Origin: Leptobrachium leishanense
Lineage: Eukaryota; Chordata; Amphibia; Anura; Megophryidae
Direction of reading: 5' to 3'
DNA length: 64,000 nucleotides
Assembly: GCA_009667805.1 (NCBI GenBank)
Contig: CM019063.1
Coordinates: 354,230,942 to 354,294,941, forward strand
Positions 10,982-22,293 of this stretch are shown in pieces. The notes below the pieces were generated by a model. The model saw nothing but the letters and a program-made list of their open reading frames with translations. It had not been told where the DNA came from and ran no database searches. The stretch's first letter is position 1. Every line of letters begins with the position of its first letter. The translations under genes and the position numbers were made by a program.

Positions 10982-11748
10982 AGCTGCTGCAGCGTAAGAA
11001 AAAAAATATAGTCCCAACCATCCCCAAGAACAGCGTCTAAATGCCAGCTTAGCAAAATTACTCACATTACAGCTGCTGTCTTTCCAGCTGGTGGACTCTA
11101 CTTCCTTCCGTGAATTTGCAGAATGTGCTGTACCACAGTGGCAGGTTCCAAAACGCCATTTCTTTTCACGGAAGGCCATTACAGCACTATACCAGCACGT
11201 GGAACACAATGTTATGGAGTCATTGGGAAAGCCAGTCAGCAGCAAGGTGCACATGATTTTAGACACGTGGTCCAGCAATCATGGACAGGGCCGTTACATT
11301 TCCTTCATGGCACACATGATGCTTGCATCTGGGAGGGATTCAGGACGGGGCTCTGTGCTGGAGCTTGTTCATCCACCACGCCTCCAGAAAGCTGCTTATA
11401 TGAGGTCTGTCTGCTCCACCACCTCTTCCTCCTCCTCCTCCTTCTCTGTCTCTGGCGAAGTGGCAGTTAAACCGACGCGTGGCAGGGGCTATGCAATGGC
11501 TCAAGCAAAAAGATGCCATATTGTGCTTGAGCTGGTTTGTTTAGGGGACAGGAGCCACACTGGGCCAGAAATTCTGTCAGCTCTGCAGGGGCAGGTGCAG
11601 AGATGGTTAACACCACGCCAGCTTCAGCTGGGAATGGTCATCTGTGATAATGGTAGCGACCTTCTCTCCGCCCTATGCAAGGGTAAATTGACACATGTAC
11701 CATGCCTAGCACACGTCCTAAACTAGTGGTACAGCGTTTCCTAATCAG
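10982..11748 (+). pseudogene. hAT-A transposase, catalytic domain part 1
   Basis: Continuation of the hAT-A transposase after the L1. The frame at 11091-11726 includes STSFREFAECAVPQWQVPKR, then MILDTWSSNHGQGRYISF, which carries the first catalytic Asp in the usual (T/D)xW context. Later comes MVICDNGSDLLSAL, with the second Asp and the conserved DNGS, then CLAHVLN. A Ser-rich low-complexity loop of variable length sits between them (about 11420-11460) and differs from copy G. The segment is cut at 11748 by a LINE insertion, and the frame is broken near 10990-11090. Alignment with copy G (52620-53380, minus) supports continuity with 13582. Confidence 0.87.
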
Positions 11749-13580
11749 AAAGGCTGCACGCAGGTCAGGACCCACCAACAGTGCAAAGACCCCGTAACCC
11801 AGAGAAATTCAGTTTTAGGCCAGTGCCTGTCAGTGCCATCACTAAACTTCTCCGTAACCAAAAAATGAAATACCAGTCTGGACCTGATCAAATCCCAGCA
11901 ATGCTGCTGAAAATCAGTGCACCAGCAATTGCAAAACCTGTCGCAACCCTGATTAATGAATCACTGGCGACTGGATACATACCCAAACTCTGGAAGACTG
12001 CAAGGGTGGTACCTATCCATAAAAGTGGAGACAATACTTTGGTATCCAACTACCGCCCAATATCACTGCTCCGTGTAATGTCAAAAATTCTGGAAAAATG
12101 TGTCTACACTCAATTACGTGATTATTATCAGTATCAGAACTATTTAACCCTAGATCAATCAGGCTTTCGTCCAAACCATTCAACTACAACTGCCCTTTTA
12201 AAAGTTTGTAATGATATCCAAGCTGGCATGGAACAAGGAAATCTAACTGGAGCCATCTTCCTTGATTTTGCCAAGGCTTTTGACACCGTAGACCATGGCA
12301 TCCTATTACAAAAACTTAAGAACTCTGGTATTGGTGATAGTACGTTAACCTGGTTCCAATCCTATGTGTCTGATAGGTCTCAATTTGTGTCCATTTCTGA
12401 CAGCACTTCCCTCCCCCTCCCAGTCACGTGTGGTGTACCACAAGGCTCGATACTTGGCCCCCTGCTATTCACAATATTCATAAACGATCTGCCCAATGTC
12501 TGCAAAGCTTCAACTGTACACATGTACGCAGACGACACTGTAATCTATACCAGCAAACCAAATCTCCCACAGCTGGAGGCAGTGCTGCAAGAACAATTCA
12601 CAGGGGTAGAAAAGTGGATCGCAAATAACAAACTTTTTCTAAATACTGACAAAACTGTTACAATGCTCTTTGGAACCGCACCTAAACTACACAAATTGCA
12701 AACACCCCATCTATGTGTTGGGACAAAATCAAATGGCACGCTGACCACAGTCACTTCTCTCAAATACCTAGGTATGTGGTTAGACCCAAATCTATCTTTT
12801 GGCCCCCACATCGAAAAACTCTCATCTAAACTCTACCCCAAACTAGGTGCCCTGTACAGAAACAAATCCTGCCTGAGCCCCGCGGTAAGAAAGCAGATTG
12901 TACAACAAATGCTTATGCCAGCCATTGAATATGGAGATGTAGTGTATGCAGCCGCCCCACAAACACACCTCCAGAAACTTACTACATTGTATAACTCATT
13001 CTGTCGCTTTGTGCTACAATGTAACTACATGACACACCATTGTGACATGTTAAAAGAACTAAACTGGCCATCACTGGACTCTAGACGCACCCTTCACCTT
13101 TCCAACCTGGTGTTTAAGAGCTTTTCTGGGAAGCTACCACCCTACCTGAATATGCTGCTTCGCCCGGCAGTTCCCTCATCCTATAACCTCAGATCCAGGA
13201 CCAGCACCTTACTTGCAATACCGCAATACAAAAAGAAAATGGCTCGATCCTCATTTTCCTACAGAGCACCACAATTATGGAATAACCTCCCAGACACCGT
13301 CAAATCTTCCCCCACTCTAAAGACCCTTAAGACTTCCCTATTAACATACCTCAATACAAAATGCACCTGTAAACATGTAACATAATGACTTTATTTCCTC
13401 CATATTTATTTTTCTGTTAATCTGTATATTTGGTCTTGTGTTAATTTCTTGCATTTTACTATTTTGTATTTCTGTAACCACTCAATGTTCTCGAACCCAG
13501 GACATACTTGAAAACGAGAGAAATCTCAATGTATCCTTCCTGGTAAAATCTTTTTATAAATAAAATAAATAAATAAATAA
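11749..13580 (+). mobile_element. 5'-truncated L2/Rex1-like LINE
   Basis: A non-LTR retrotransposon fragment that begins inside the RT region and ends in an (AAAT)n-type tail at 13560-13580. It is flanked by a probable 7-bp duplication (TAATCAG at 11742-11748 and TAACCAG at 13578-13584, one mismatch). The undisturbed hAT copy G reads straight through at this point, which confirms insertion. The terminal motif 'caatgtatccttcctggtaa' recurs on the minus strand at about 29750-29790. Confidence 0.85.
11781..13385 (+). CDS. LINE reverse transcriptase, intact ORF lacking its 5' part
   Basis: 534 codons without a stop. The encoded protein keeps the whole RT domain: SGPDQIPAMLL, NYRPISLL, FLDFAKAFDTVDHG, GVPQGSILGPLLF and the catalytic HMYADDTVIY near 12520-12545. 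A C-terminal tail ends SYRAPQLWNNLPDTVK, which is common to the CR1/L2/Rex1 (Jockey-superfamily) elements. The APE endonuclease that should precede it is missing, so the copy was truncated on insertion, as is usual for LINEs. The listed start is a GTG at the truncation edge, not a true initiator. I favour L2- or Rex1-like over CR1 because the 3' tail lacks the CR1-type end seen at 18677 and 47178. Confidence 0.8.
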   Translation: MQRPRNPEKFSFRPVPVSAITKLLRNQKMKYQSGPDQIPAMLLKISAPAIAKPVATLINESLATGYIPKLWKTARVVPIHKSGDNTLVSNYRPISLLRVMSKILEKCVYTQLRDYYQYQNYLTLDQSGFRPNHSTTTALLKVCNDIQAGMEQGNLTGAIFLDFAKAFDTVDHGILLQKLKNSGIGDSTLTWFQSYVSDRSQFVSISDSTSLPLPVTCGVPQGSILGPLLFTIFINDLPNVCKASTVHMYADDTVIYTSKPNLPQLEAVLQEQFTGVEKWIANNKLFLNTDKTVTMLFGTAPKLHKLQTPHLCVGTKSNGTLTTVTSLKYLGMWLDPNLSFGPHIEKLSSKLYPKLGALYRNKSCLSPAVRKQIVQQMLMPAIEYGDVVYAAAPQTHLQKLTTLYNSFCRFVLQCNYMTHHCDMLKELNWPSLDSRRTLHLSNLVFKSFSGKLPPYLNMLLRPAVPSSYNLRSRTSTLLAIPQYKKKMARSSFSYRAPQLWNNLPDTVKSSPTLKTLKTSLLTYLNTKCTCKHVT

Positions 13581-13581
13581 C

Positions 13582-14978
13582 CAGGTACCCAGGGCTGGCA
13601 GAGCTTCTCAGCCAGGCCAGAAAAGACTGCAGCTACTTCAGACGGTCATTCCCAGCAAGTGTTCGCCTGGCAGAAATTCAAAGAGAATTCCACCTTCCCA
13701 CAAACTGTCTGATCTGTGACATGCCCAACAGGTGGAACTTGACATTGGCAATGCTGCAGCGTCTGCACAAGCAGCAGAGGACCATCAATGAGTACCTGTG
13801 TGAGTATGGCACAAGGACAGGTTCAGGTCAAATTGGTTTTTCCCCCCCTGCAGTGGCTGATGATCAAGGATGCATGCACTGTACTGTCACCATTTGAGGA
13901 GGCAACGAGGATGGTGAGCAGGGACAGTGCATGCATCAGTGACACAATTCCTTTAAGTTTTCCTGCTGGAGCGCTTTCTGCAGGAAATATAGATGTGGCA
14001 CTAGAGGCAGAGCAGCGGGAGGAAGAGGAGGCCTTCCATAGCTCTCAATGCCCCAGTCTTTACGCAGACAGCATTCCTGTGGGTCCTTAGATCAGAGAGG
14101 AGGAGGAGGAATATTTAAGTAGTGGGGGCATTGAAGGTGGGGATTCCTCGAGGGTTTTCTGTGCCCAGAAACACAAGGACTAGTACGTGGCTGGGAGGAG
14201 GAAGTGCACGATGGGGTCATCCTCATTGACCAGGAAGACTCGGAAACTAATGCCACCTCCAACCTATGCTGCATGGGCTCCCTTATCCTGAAAAGCCTGG
14301 TAAAGGACCCCAGGATTCGTGCTATCAAGGAGAGGGATTATTACTGGTTGGCAACCCTTCTTGATCCACGATACAAAGGTAAAGTTGCAGAGCTCATCCT
14401 GCCCGCACAGAGGGAGCACAGGATAAATAAACTTGAGGACGCTCTAAAGCGACACTTGTGTAACACCTTTCCAGGCACTGGTAGGTTACCAAGTGATGAC
14501 ACAGGTGCTTCTGAGGCTGCGGATGATCAGAGCAATAGTGGTGAAGGCCGGGCCGCTTGACTGATGCCTTTTTTACATTTTTTTTAGTCCACGACACCCA
14601 GGGACATCAAATGTAGGCACCCATTGCCAGCGTCTTCACTGTATGGTGCAGGACTACCTAGGGGCAAGGGCAGACCTGGATACCTTTACAGCAGATGATC
14701 CACTGGCTTATTGGGTGTTGAGATTGGATCACTGGCCAGAATTTAGCCAATATGCTATGCAGCTACTAGGTTGCCCTTCATCCAGCGTGCTTTCTGAAAG
14801 GACGTTCAGTGCCGCTGTGGGTTTTGTCACAGACAAAAGAGTGCTTCTGTCCACCGACTCTGTAGACTGGCTGACATTTATAAAAATGAATCGGTCCTGG
14901 ATCAGCAACTATCAATCCCCTGATGCTGATGGAATAGATCGGGGATGTCTTCTGCATTCACAAAACCTCCACCACTGA
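13582..14978 (+). pseudogene. hAT-A transposase, catalytic domain part 2 and hATC dimerisation domain (first copy)
   Basis: It resumes at the exact point where the LINE interrupted the gene (CCAGGTACCCAGGGCTGG). Frames cover the linker (13788-14090), then LLDPRYKGKVAEL at 14350-14400, and the hATC domain (14643-14978) with DDPLAYWVLRLDHWPEFS and SSVLSERTFSAA. The hATC domain mediates dimerisation and supplies part of the active-site fold. At least three frame breaks and a stop near 14089 make it non-functional. The same segment is repeated at 15184-16177. Confidence 0.86.
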
Positions 14979-15183
14979 ACTCTTCCACAATACCACAAAG
15001 GGGTTATGGTGTGAAGGCACTTGCTGCCATGAAAGGCACAATATTTGGCTGCACTGACGCCTGTGCCAGATTTATATAATTTAAATTTTTTGAACCACAG
15101 GGTCGAACCCTGCACTCTTCCACAATACCACAAAAGGGTTACGTGTGAAGACACATGCTGCCACCAAACGCACAATATTTGGC
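14979..15183 (+). repeat. hAT-A 3' non-coding repeat units (first copy)
   Basis: Imperfect units of about 120-130 bp built on 'cttccacaataccacaaa', a variable middle, 'gcacaatatttggctgcactgacgcc' and 'gaaccacagggtcgaaccctg'. The same unit recurs in other copies of the family in different numbers (50846-51230 in G, 62850-63280 in I). Confidence 0.7.
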
Positions 15184-16177
15184 TAAGTTTTCCTGCTGGA
15201 GCGCTTTCTGCGGGAAATATAGATGTGGCACTAGAGGCAGAGCAGCGGGAGGAAGAGGAGGCCTTCCATAGCTCTCAATGCCCCAGTCTTTACGCAGACA
15301 GCATTCCTGTGGGTCCTTAGATAGATAGAGAGGAGGAGGAGGAATATTTAAGTAGTGGGGGCATTGAAGGTGGGGATTCCTCAAGGGAGGTTTTTGTGTG
15401 CCCAGAAACCCAAGGAGTAGTACATGGCTGGGAGGAGGAAGTGCACGATGGGGTCATCCTCATTGACTAGGAAGACTCGAAAGTTAATGCCACCTCCAAC
15501 CTACACTGCATGGGCTCCCTTATCCTGAAAAGCCTGCTAAAGGACCCCAGGATTTGTGCTATCAAGGAGAGGGATCATTACTGGTTGGCAAGCCTTCTTG
15601 ATCCACGGTACAAGGGTAAAGTTGCAGAGCTCATCCTGCCCGCACAGAGGGAGGACAGGATGAAACCACTTGAGGACGCTCTGAAGCGACACTTGTGTAA
15701 CACCATTCCAGGCACTGGTGGGTTACCAAGTGATGACACAGGTGCTTCTGAGGCTGCGTATGATGAGAGGAAGAGCGGTGAAGGCCGGGGACGCTTGACT
15801 GATACCTTTTTACATTTTTTTAGTCCACGACGCCCAGGGACGTCAAATGTAGGCACCCATTGCCAGCGTCTTCACCGTATGGTGCAGGACTACCTAGGGG
15901 CAAAGGCAGACCTGATACCTTTACAGCAGATGATCCACTGGCTTACTGGGTGTTGAGATTGGATCACTGGCCAGAACTTAGCCAATATGCTATGGAGCTA
16001 CTAGGTTGCCCTTCATCGAGCGTGCTTTCTGAAAGGACGTTCAGTGCCGCTGGAGGTTTTGTCACAGACAAAAGAGTGCGTCTGTCCACCGACTCTGTAG
16101 ACCGGCTGAGCTTTATAAAAATGAATCAGTCCTTGATCAGCAGCTATCAATCCCCTGATGCTGACGTAACTGAATAG
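15184..16177 (+). pseudogene. hAT-A transposase C-terminal half, duplicated copy
   Basis: Second copy of the linker, the DPRYKGKVAEL block (about 15590-15640) and the hATC domain (15860-16177: DDPLAYWVLRLDHWPELS, SSVLSERTFSAAGGFV). It has its own stops and frameshifts, for example near 15320 and 15920. Its hATC block keeps SAAGGF, the form also seen in G and I, whereas the first copy reads SAAVGF. Confidence 0.83.
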
Positions 16178-16783
16178 ATCGGGGATCTCTTCTGCATTCA
16201 CAAAACCTTCACCACTGCACTCTTCCACAATACCACAGAGGGGTTATGGTGTGAAGGCACTTGCTGCCACCAATGGTAAAATATTTGGGTGCACTGCCAC
16301 TGACGCCTATACCAGATTCATATAATTTTAATATTGGACTGCAGGGTCCACCACTGCACTCTTCCACAATACCACAGAGGGGTTACGTGTGACGGCACTG
16401 TTGCCGACACTAAAGGCCCAATTTTAAAGCACCTATTGTTACTTTCATCCAAAGCCTGCATAAGTTTCACCATAATTTAGCGGAAAAAAATCACTAAACG
16501 CGTATCCTAAAACGTCTCCTCTTTTCATACAGGCTGCTGCCCCAAGCAGTTGTTTATGAATAGATTAATTTACCATTTACCGTAATTTGAAACGTCATTT
16601 TTTTGTTTTTAAATGTTTCTATACATCCTACAAATCCGCCACTTCACGGGCAGGTTATGGGGACCTCCTAGGCATGATATTTGAAGTAATTATTTGTTTT
16701 TATTCTTAACCTTTATTTCATGGAAAACTCACTGTTCCTTTAAAAACTTTTTTTTTTTACTTTTTGTCCTTGTTTCCTGTCCC
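16178..16783 (+). other. hAT-A 3' non-coding region up to element B
   Basis: Contains repeat units as at 14979 and then a unique tail (about 16420-16775). It matches the reverse complement of copy I at 62500-62850: the gcataagtttcaccataattta, gctgctgccccaagcagttgttta and ggttatggggacctcctaggca blocks are shared. The tail continues on the far side of element B at 25709. Confidence 0.8.
16776..16783. repeat. Element B left target-site duplication (CCTGTCCC)
   Basis: CCTGTCCC precedes CAGGGCCGGACTGG and recurs at 25701-25708 after CCAGTCCGGCCCTG. It lies in the hAT-A tail, where copy I reads continuously. Confidence 0.92.
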
Positions 16784-16978
16784 CAGGGCCGGACTGGGGA
16801 TAAAAACCAGCCCTGGAAATAATTTCGTACCAGCCCCATAGCGTTATTATACCAGCCCAACGTCATTATTATATTATTCATAAAAGGGAAAACCATGCAT
16901 TTTAAAACACATTTGAAGAGTATTATAGTTAAGACAGATGTGAAAGCACATAGGGATTGCTCCACTCTTTAACTGGAA

Positions 16979-16980
16979 TT

Positions 16981-17019
<39 letters not shown>
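16979..17019. repeat. (TG)n(TA)n microsatellite
   Basis: About seven TG units followed by about thirteen TA units. Confidence 0.95.
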
Positions 17020-17211
17020 GAAGGTCACGTCCACATAAACCCTGCCCACATAGTGCAACACAGATATGTACATCATTTCTTAAGACACAATCCACTCAGA
17101 CCCACATGCTAATAAACTATCTTGCCCCCTTCAGATCAGGGACGTGCGGTGAGGCACCGGCTAGTATCAGAGCCAGATATACACAGGTTAAGTAGGTTCA
17201 GTGCGTACCAG

Positions 17212-17537
17212 GATCTGGCTGCTTTCTGTGCTCCCCAGGAACTGACTGCTCTCTGTGCTCCCCAGGAACTGGCTGCTCTCTGTGCTCCCCAGGAACTGGC
17301 TGCTCTCTGTGCTCCCCAGGAACTGGCTGCTCTCTGTGCTCCCCAGGAACTGGCTGCTCTCTGTGCTCCCCAGGAACTGGCTGCTCTCTGTGCTCCCCAG
17401 GAACTGGCTGCTCTCTGTGCTCCCCAGGAACTGGCTGCTCTCTGTGCTCCCCAGGATCTGGCTGCTCTCTGTGCTCCCCAGGATCTGGCTGCTCTCTGTG
17501 CTCCCCAGGATCTGGCTGCTCTCTGTGCTCCCCAGGA
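17212..17537. repeat. 27-bp minisatellite, about 12 copies
   Basis: The unit ggaactggctgctctctgtg ctccccag type repeats every 27 bp with almost no variation: an aactgg/atctgg switch divides the array into an earlier and a later block. Because 27 is a multiple of three and the unit has few stops, several frames on both strands stay open. This is not evidence of a gene. The near identity of units suggests recent expansion. Confidence 0.95.
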
Positions 17538-17539
17538 TC

Positions 17540-18676
17540 TTGTTATAGGCAAGCAGGAGACGGCGATGTAACTAGAGGCGAAAATAAAAACCTAATGTAA
17601 AGAATAGCTGACGCTGCTGTGAACTGAGATAAAATAATGAGCGGGGTGGCAGAGACGGAAAGCAGGGGAGCGCGGAGCAGGTGAGTTTCTTAACTTTTTA
17701 TTATATTCATTCAGTACTAGTGATTTAATGGCAGGTGAGCCCACTTAATGGCTGCTGCACCTGACAGCACATGCCTGCTTCAGATGGCTACCAATCTTAT
17801 AGAGGTATGAGTAAATCACAGAGCTCCACAGCAATAAACCTCACAGTAATGTGCAGTGTGTATGAGCGTATCACAGAGCTCCACAGCAATAAACCTCACA
17901 GTAACGTGCGTTGTGTATGAGTGTAACATAGAGCACCACAGCTATACACCTGGTGTGTCTCGCGCTCAGTGCTGGTGACGGCTGCGATTAACCACACACA
18001 GAGTAAAAGGGAATAAAAACATGGAGCTTGAGGTCACATTTTCACCACTATCACCATGAGGGATCATACACAAACTTGAACAGCACAGCCTGCATTTCAG
18101 TGTCCTCATGATTTCAGGTGTAAATAAAGCTCTCGCTCAGTTATAACGCTGTAGCTGAACCTCTCTGAACCTCTACCAGCTCCAGGTAGTGGTTTGGCTG
18201 GTGTATGGGCGTTGAGCCACGTAGATCTGGCACATTGTAATTTGCGCCATGCAGACATCAAAATAATGGGTCTTTACCAATCGCTCTGACATCACTATAG
18301 TGCAATAAACAGTGCTTCCTGATGGGTAAGTGTGCGAGGCCCATACACAGGCCACTGCACACTGCCCTACACGTTGCCAGGCGTCCAGAATGCCACATTG
18401 CACTGCCAAGTGTTCCAAGCATACACCAGGGGCACCGAGGTGTTTCTACATACCTGAAGGTGGCTCAGATGTGAGGATCTGCCTTCAATCATTGCACATC
18501 CATGGTACACACACACACAGGAATATAATATGAGAACCCTACCCTTTCTCACTCCAAAAACAAGTGGTTTTTATTTGGTCAAAGTTTGTTCTAAAACAAA
18601 TGCTAAGGAGCCCCCCCCCCCACACACACACACTCACCAGGCTACTGGCACTGTGCTCCCAGTGGTTGCCATGACA
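17540..18676. other. Interior of element B, non-coding, with copies of a ~60-bp repeat
   Basis: At 17805-17955 there are about three units of 'atcacagagctccacagcaa taaacctcacagtaatg' type. This is the reverse complement of the repeat seen in D (30525-30870), J (31880-32040) and E (61345-61680). A short C-run and CA-run lie at 18609-18632. No coding sequence is recognised. Confidence 0.6.
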
Positions 18677-20384
18677 ACATAGTTACATAGTTACATAGTT
18701 GCATAGTTACATAGTTATATAGGCTGAAAAAAGACATGCGTCCATCGGGTTCAGCCTCTCCCACATAACCTACTGCTGTTGATCCAAAAGAAGGCAAAAA
18801 ACCCAGTCTGAATGCTTGCCAATAGGCAACATACTGGGAAAAAATTCCTTCTTGACCCCAGAATGGCAGTCAGATTTCTCCTTGGATCAAGAAGCTTTTA
18901 CCCACATATTAAATATTATAACCCTTAATATTCTGTGTCTGCAGGAAGTCATCCAGTCGTTTTTTAAAAGTCTGTACAGACTCTGACCCAACCACCTCAA
19001 CAGGCAGAGAATTCCACAGCTTTATTGTTCTCACCGTAAAATAACCCTTCCTATGCTTTAAGCTAAATTTTCTTTCTTCCAGTCTAAATGGATGACCCCT
19101 TGTCCTATGTATAGTCCTGTTAATGAATAGGCTATCAGACAATGGTTGATAATGGCCCCGTATATATTTATATAAGGTTATCAGATCCCCTCTAAGGCGC
19201 CTTTTCTCTAAACTAAACAGGTTTAAGCTTGTTAGTCTTTCCTCATAACTTAACCCTTCCATCCCCCTTATTAATTTAGTTGCCCGTCTCTGCACTTTTT
19301 CTAGCGATATAATATCTTTTTTTAAGACAGGTGCCCAAAATTGCACGGCATATTCAAGGTGCGGCCTGACCATGATTTATACAGAGGCAAAATTATGTTT
19401 TCATCCCGTGAGTGAACTCCCCTTTTAATGCATGCCAGTACTTTGCTGGCCTTGGCGGCTGCTGTTTGACATTGCACATTGTTACTTAGTTTGAAGTCTA
19501 TGATTATTCCCAAATCCTTCTCCTGCTTGGATTTCCCTAACTCCGTACCATTTAGGGTATACATTGCTTGTGTGTTCTTCACTCCAAAGTGCATAACTTT
19601 ACATTATCTAGATTAAATTTCATCTGCCATTTAAGTGCCCAGTCCCCCAATCTATCTAAATCCCTCTGCAGCGAAGTAACATCCTGCTCACATTGTATTA
19701 CTTTTCCTAGCTTTGTGTCATCTGCAAACACTGATACATGACTTTCAATGCCTATCTCAAGGTCATTTATAAATAAATTGAATAGTATTGGTCCTATAAC
19801 AGACCCCTGAGGGACACCACTTACCACTGGTGTCCATCTTGAAAATGTACCATTTATGACCACTCTCTGTACCCTATCTTTTAGCCAGTTTTCTATCCAA
19901 GAACAAGTATTTTCATCTAGACCATTTTTTCTTAATTTAAATAGTAACCTTTTGTGTGGAACTGTGTCGAAAGCTTTGGCAAAATCTAAGTAAATCACAT
20001 CCACTGCGACCCCCTGATCTATACTTCTACTTACTTCCTCATAGAACGTAATTAGGTTAGTCTGACATGATCTGTGTTTCATGAAACCATGCTGATTTTT
20101 GCCAATTACATTATACCTCCCAATAAATTCCTGAATACTATCCCTTAGTAACCCCTCAAATACTTTCCCAGCCACAGATGTTAAGCTCACAGGTCTATAA
20201 TTCCCAGGCACAAATTTTAAACCTTTCTTAAATATAGGGACCACGTCAGCTTTTCTCCAATCCTCTGGTACTATTCCTGAAAGAAAAGAATCTTGAAAGA
20301 TTAAGAACAAAGGTTTACATATTTCAACACATAGCTCTCTTAGTACTCGCGGGTGAATTCCATCTGGCCCTGGGGCTTTATTAA
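18677..20384 (-). mobile_element. CR1-clade LINE, 5'-truncated copy a
   Basis: Minus-strand CR1. The 3' end lies at 18677-18740 with an expanded (ACATAGTT)n-like end and 'ataggctgaaaaaagacatg'. The 5' truncation is at about 20384, where it departs from copy b (47178-49798). It is inserted within element B. Confidence 0.88.
18909..20310 (-). pseudogene. CR1 reverse transcriptase (copy a), two frameshifts
   Basis: RT of a CR1 retrotransposon. The N-terminal piece at 19579-20310 includes DWRKADVVPIFKKG, NYRPVSLTSVAGK, IYLDFAKAFDTVPHKR, GVPQGSVIGPILF and the catalytic FADDTKLGK. The C-terminal pieces (19322-19594 and 18909-19373) complete the tail down to KRLDDFLQTQNIKGYNI. Compared with copy b, single-base losses near 19600 (cataactttacattatc against cataactttgcatttatc) and near 19372 (gaccatgattt against gaccattgattt) explain both frameshifts. 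The endonuclease and the start of RT are missing through 5' truncation. Confidence 0.9.
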
Positions 20385-21175
20385 TGAAACTAAAACCTGT
20401 GTTCTAGAAACATAAACAGAACATTACAGAAATGTGTTAGCACAAATTAACCCTCACTATCAAGAGTTATGATTACTACTTTTCTAATGCTAAGATCATC
20501 CAGCATCTGTGACATCTGCCAACTCTGCCCAACACCCAGTACTGCTAGCACTACTCCTCTCAGGATACAACTCACTGCAAACCCTGTGGGAGCAAACTAC
20601 TGGGCAAAAACAGTGTTCAGGGCTTTGAAAGATGTAAGGGAAAGCAGAAAGGAAGGAGTTAAGGTTCCTTTGCAGCTCCCATCAGATCCCCTCTGACCTC
20701 GTCACTGATATCGTCCTGCAGCCCGGCTGTCATAAATTCAGTGCTGTCAGCTGCCGCGGTTTGGGAGGAGACGCTCTTTCTCCTTACAGAGGTTTCCCCA
20801 GCAGCACAAACAGGAGGATCCTCACAGGGTGGTGGGCCGCATGGTGTCTTCAGGCTGGCAGGGAGCTCATCTAGATGCTCATCTGCCTACTGAACCAGCT
20901 AGCGTCCTCTACGTTTTCTGGTAGGTAAATGTTTAGACGCAATGGGCTTGGTTGCTATGTACCCCGATGGCCAGTCTAGGCCTAGTGACAGCCTGCCCGT
21001 GCATACCTGGTGGTGCTGGTGGGAGCCCCTGGAGGAGAGACATGCTGCTGTTGCTGCCACGGCCTTGGAGGAAGTATCTGCCCATACGCTCCTTAATCCC
21101 CCACTCTTCACTCCTGGCCTTGTGGCCGCATGTGTGTGGCAGCGATCAGCCAGCGGCTGAAAAAAAAAGTGCAGT
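20385..21175. other. Interior of element B without recognisable genes
   Basis: No RT, transposase or gag motif is seen on either strand. It may be element B's own sequence or an unrecognised repeat. A short A-run lies at 21161-21169 just before the LTR element. Confidence 0.45.
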
Positions 21176-21180
21176 GGCGG
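21176..21180. repeat. LTR element P, 5-bp target-site duplication (GGCGG)
   Basis: GGCGG at 21176-21180 recurs at 25354-25358, flanking both outer LTR edges. Five bases is typical of Gypsy and retroviral integrases. Confidence 0.75.
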
Positions 21181-22277
21181 TATGACGGAATGGGATGTTG
21201 TTCCGCCTGCGGGTGTGCTCAATCTGCGTGACCCCTTCGCTTACCGCTGGCCCGACTACCGAGTGACGCGCACTCGGCGTCTCGTGCGGCCTGGCGTGAC
21301 CCTGGGGAAGGGTCAGCGGGCGGTGGAGGGGACCCCTGCCTAGAACCAGCCCGACCACTGAGCCATACGGCACTCAGCGTCCCGAGCTCACTGACCTTGT
21401 GGGTGTGGGACGTCCGTGGGGATCGGATCTGCCAGCCACGGAGGAATCTTCGGATCTATGTGGGAAACGTTTCGGATCTTGCGGGACACGTTTCCGATCG
21501 CGGTGCGGGTAACTTTTCGGATCTCAATGGAGGAATGACCTTTCGGATCGGATCGGCTGAAAGGAACTTCGGATCTGGCAGAAGGGGCGAGGGATTCGGA
21601 TCTTCCCGCAATCCCTCGCAACACCGTAGCGAGGTACGCGGCCGCGCCTTCTTCGGTTCGGATCTCCGTCTCTCTGAGAACCGAATCTTCCTGCGCTGCG
21701 CCTCTGCCCTGCTACTCGATGCAGGCACAGAGCGCTCGCTTCGGTTCGTACCTGGATGGACACCGTACCCTGAGATCGCGCGGGGACTCTCAGATACGAA
21801 ATTACGGTGGAGAAATAAGCCACACCAGTCAAAGCTGAATGCACTGCAGGAACTCCCTTTATTGTTTACAGTACAAGCATTTATTACCTCTGCACACAAT
21901 TAGAATACAATGGGACTCCTTGCCCGCCCTCCCAGGACCCATTGGCCCTTGGCCTTCAGGGAGTCGCCAATTCGGACCGGATGGTCCGAATCGGCCATTT
22001 TGCGATCCGAACCGGATGGTTCGGATCGGCCATTTTCCGAATCGAAAATTCTTAACTGCGCCACAAGGTGATCGGAACGAAAATGGCGGCGAGCAAGGCA
22101 ACAAAGGGAAAAATACATTACACAATAAACCAACGGGGAACACTTTATTACACCACACCATGATCACATCTAATAAAAATACTGGTAAAATGGGTGCGTG
22201 CCACCGCACCCGAGTGTCCATAGCCACCACTGTCACTGCACCGCCCCTGGCTGAGGGTGCTGGGCCATTCCGTGACA
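21181..22277 (-). repeat. Element P 3' LTR (1097 bp)
   Basis: Shares its first roughly 300 bp and last roughly 105 bp (element orientation) with the 5' LTR. It has an extra central block at about 21286-21975 with repeated 'cggatc' and 'ttcggatc' words. The size difference from the 407-bp 5' LTR is unusual, because the two LTRs are normally copied from one template. Confidence 0.8.
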
Positions 22278-22293
22278 CTCTCCCCCCTCCCCC
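22278..22293 (-). promoter_or_regulatory. Element P polypurine tract
   Basis: In element orientation a run of 16 purines (GGGGGAGGGGGGAGAG) directly precedes the 3' LTR. It serves as the plus-strand DNA primer in LTR elements. Confidence 0.8.

Larger units (their letters stand above)
13955..16420 (+). repeat. Tandem duplication of the hAT-A 3' half
   Basis: The sequence from 'taagttttcctgctggagcg' at about 13955 through the 3' non-coding repeats near 15183 is followed at once by a second copy that starts with the same words at 15184 and runs to about 16420. The copies share coding and non-coding blocks in the same order. They differ by scattered substitutions and small indels (for example a 6-bp insertion near 15320), so the event is not recent. 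Copies G and I have only one such unit. Confidence 0.85.

Noticed and set aside
17212..17537. CRISPR-like array
   Set aside because: The repeats are contiguous without unique spacers and the context is eukaryotic.
17122..17571. ORFs across the 27-bp repeat on both strands
   Set aside because: Open only because the unit length is a multiple of three with no stops; several frames are open at once.
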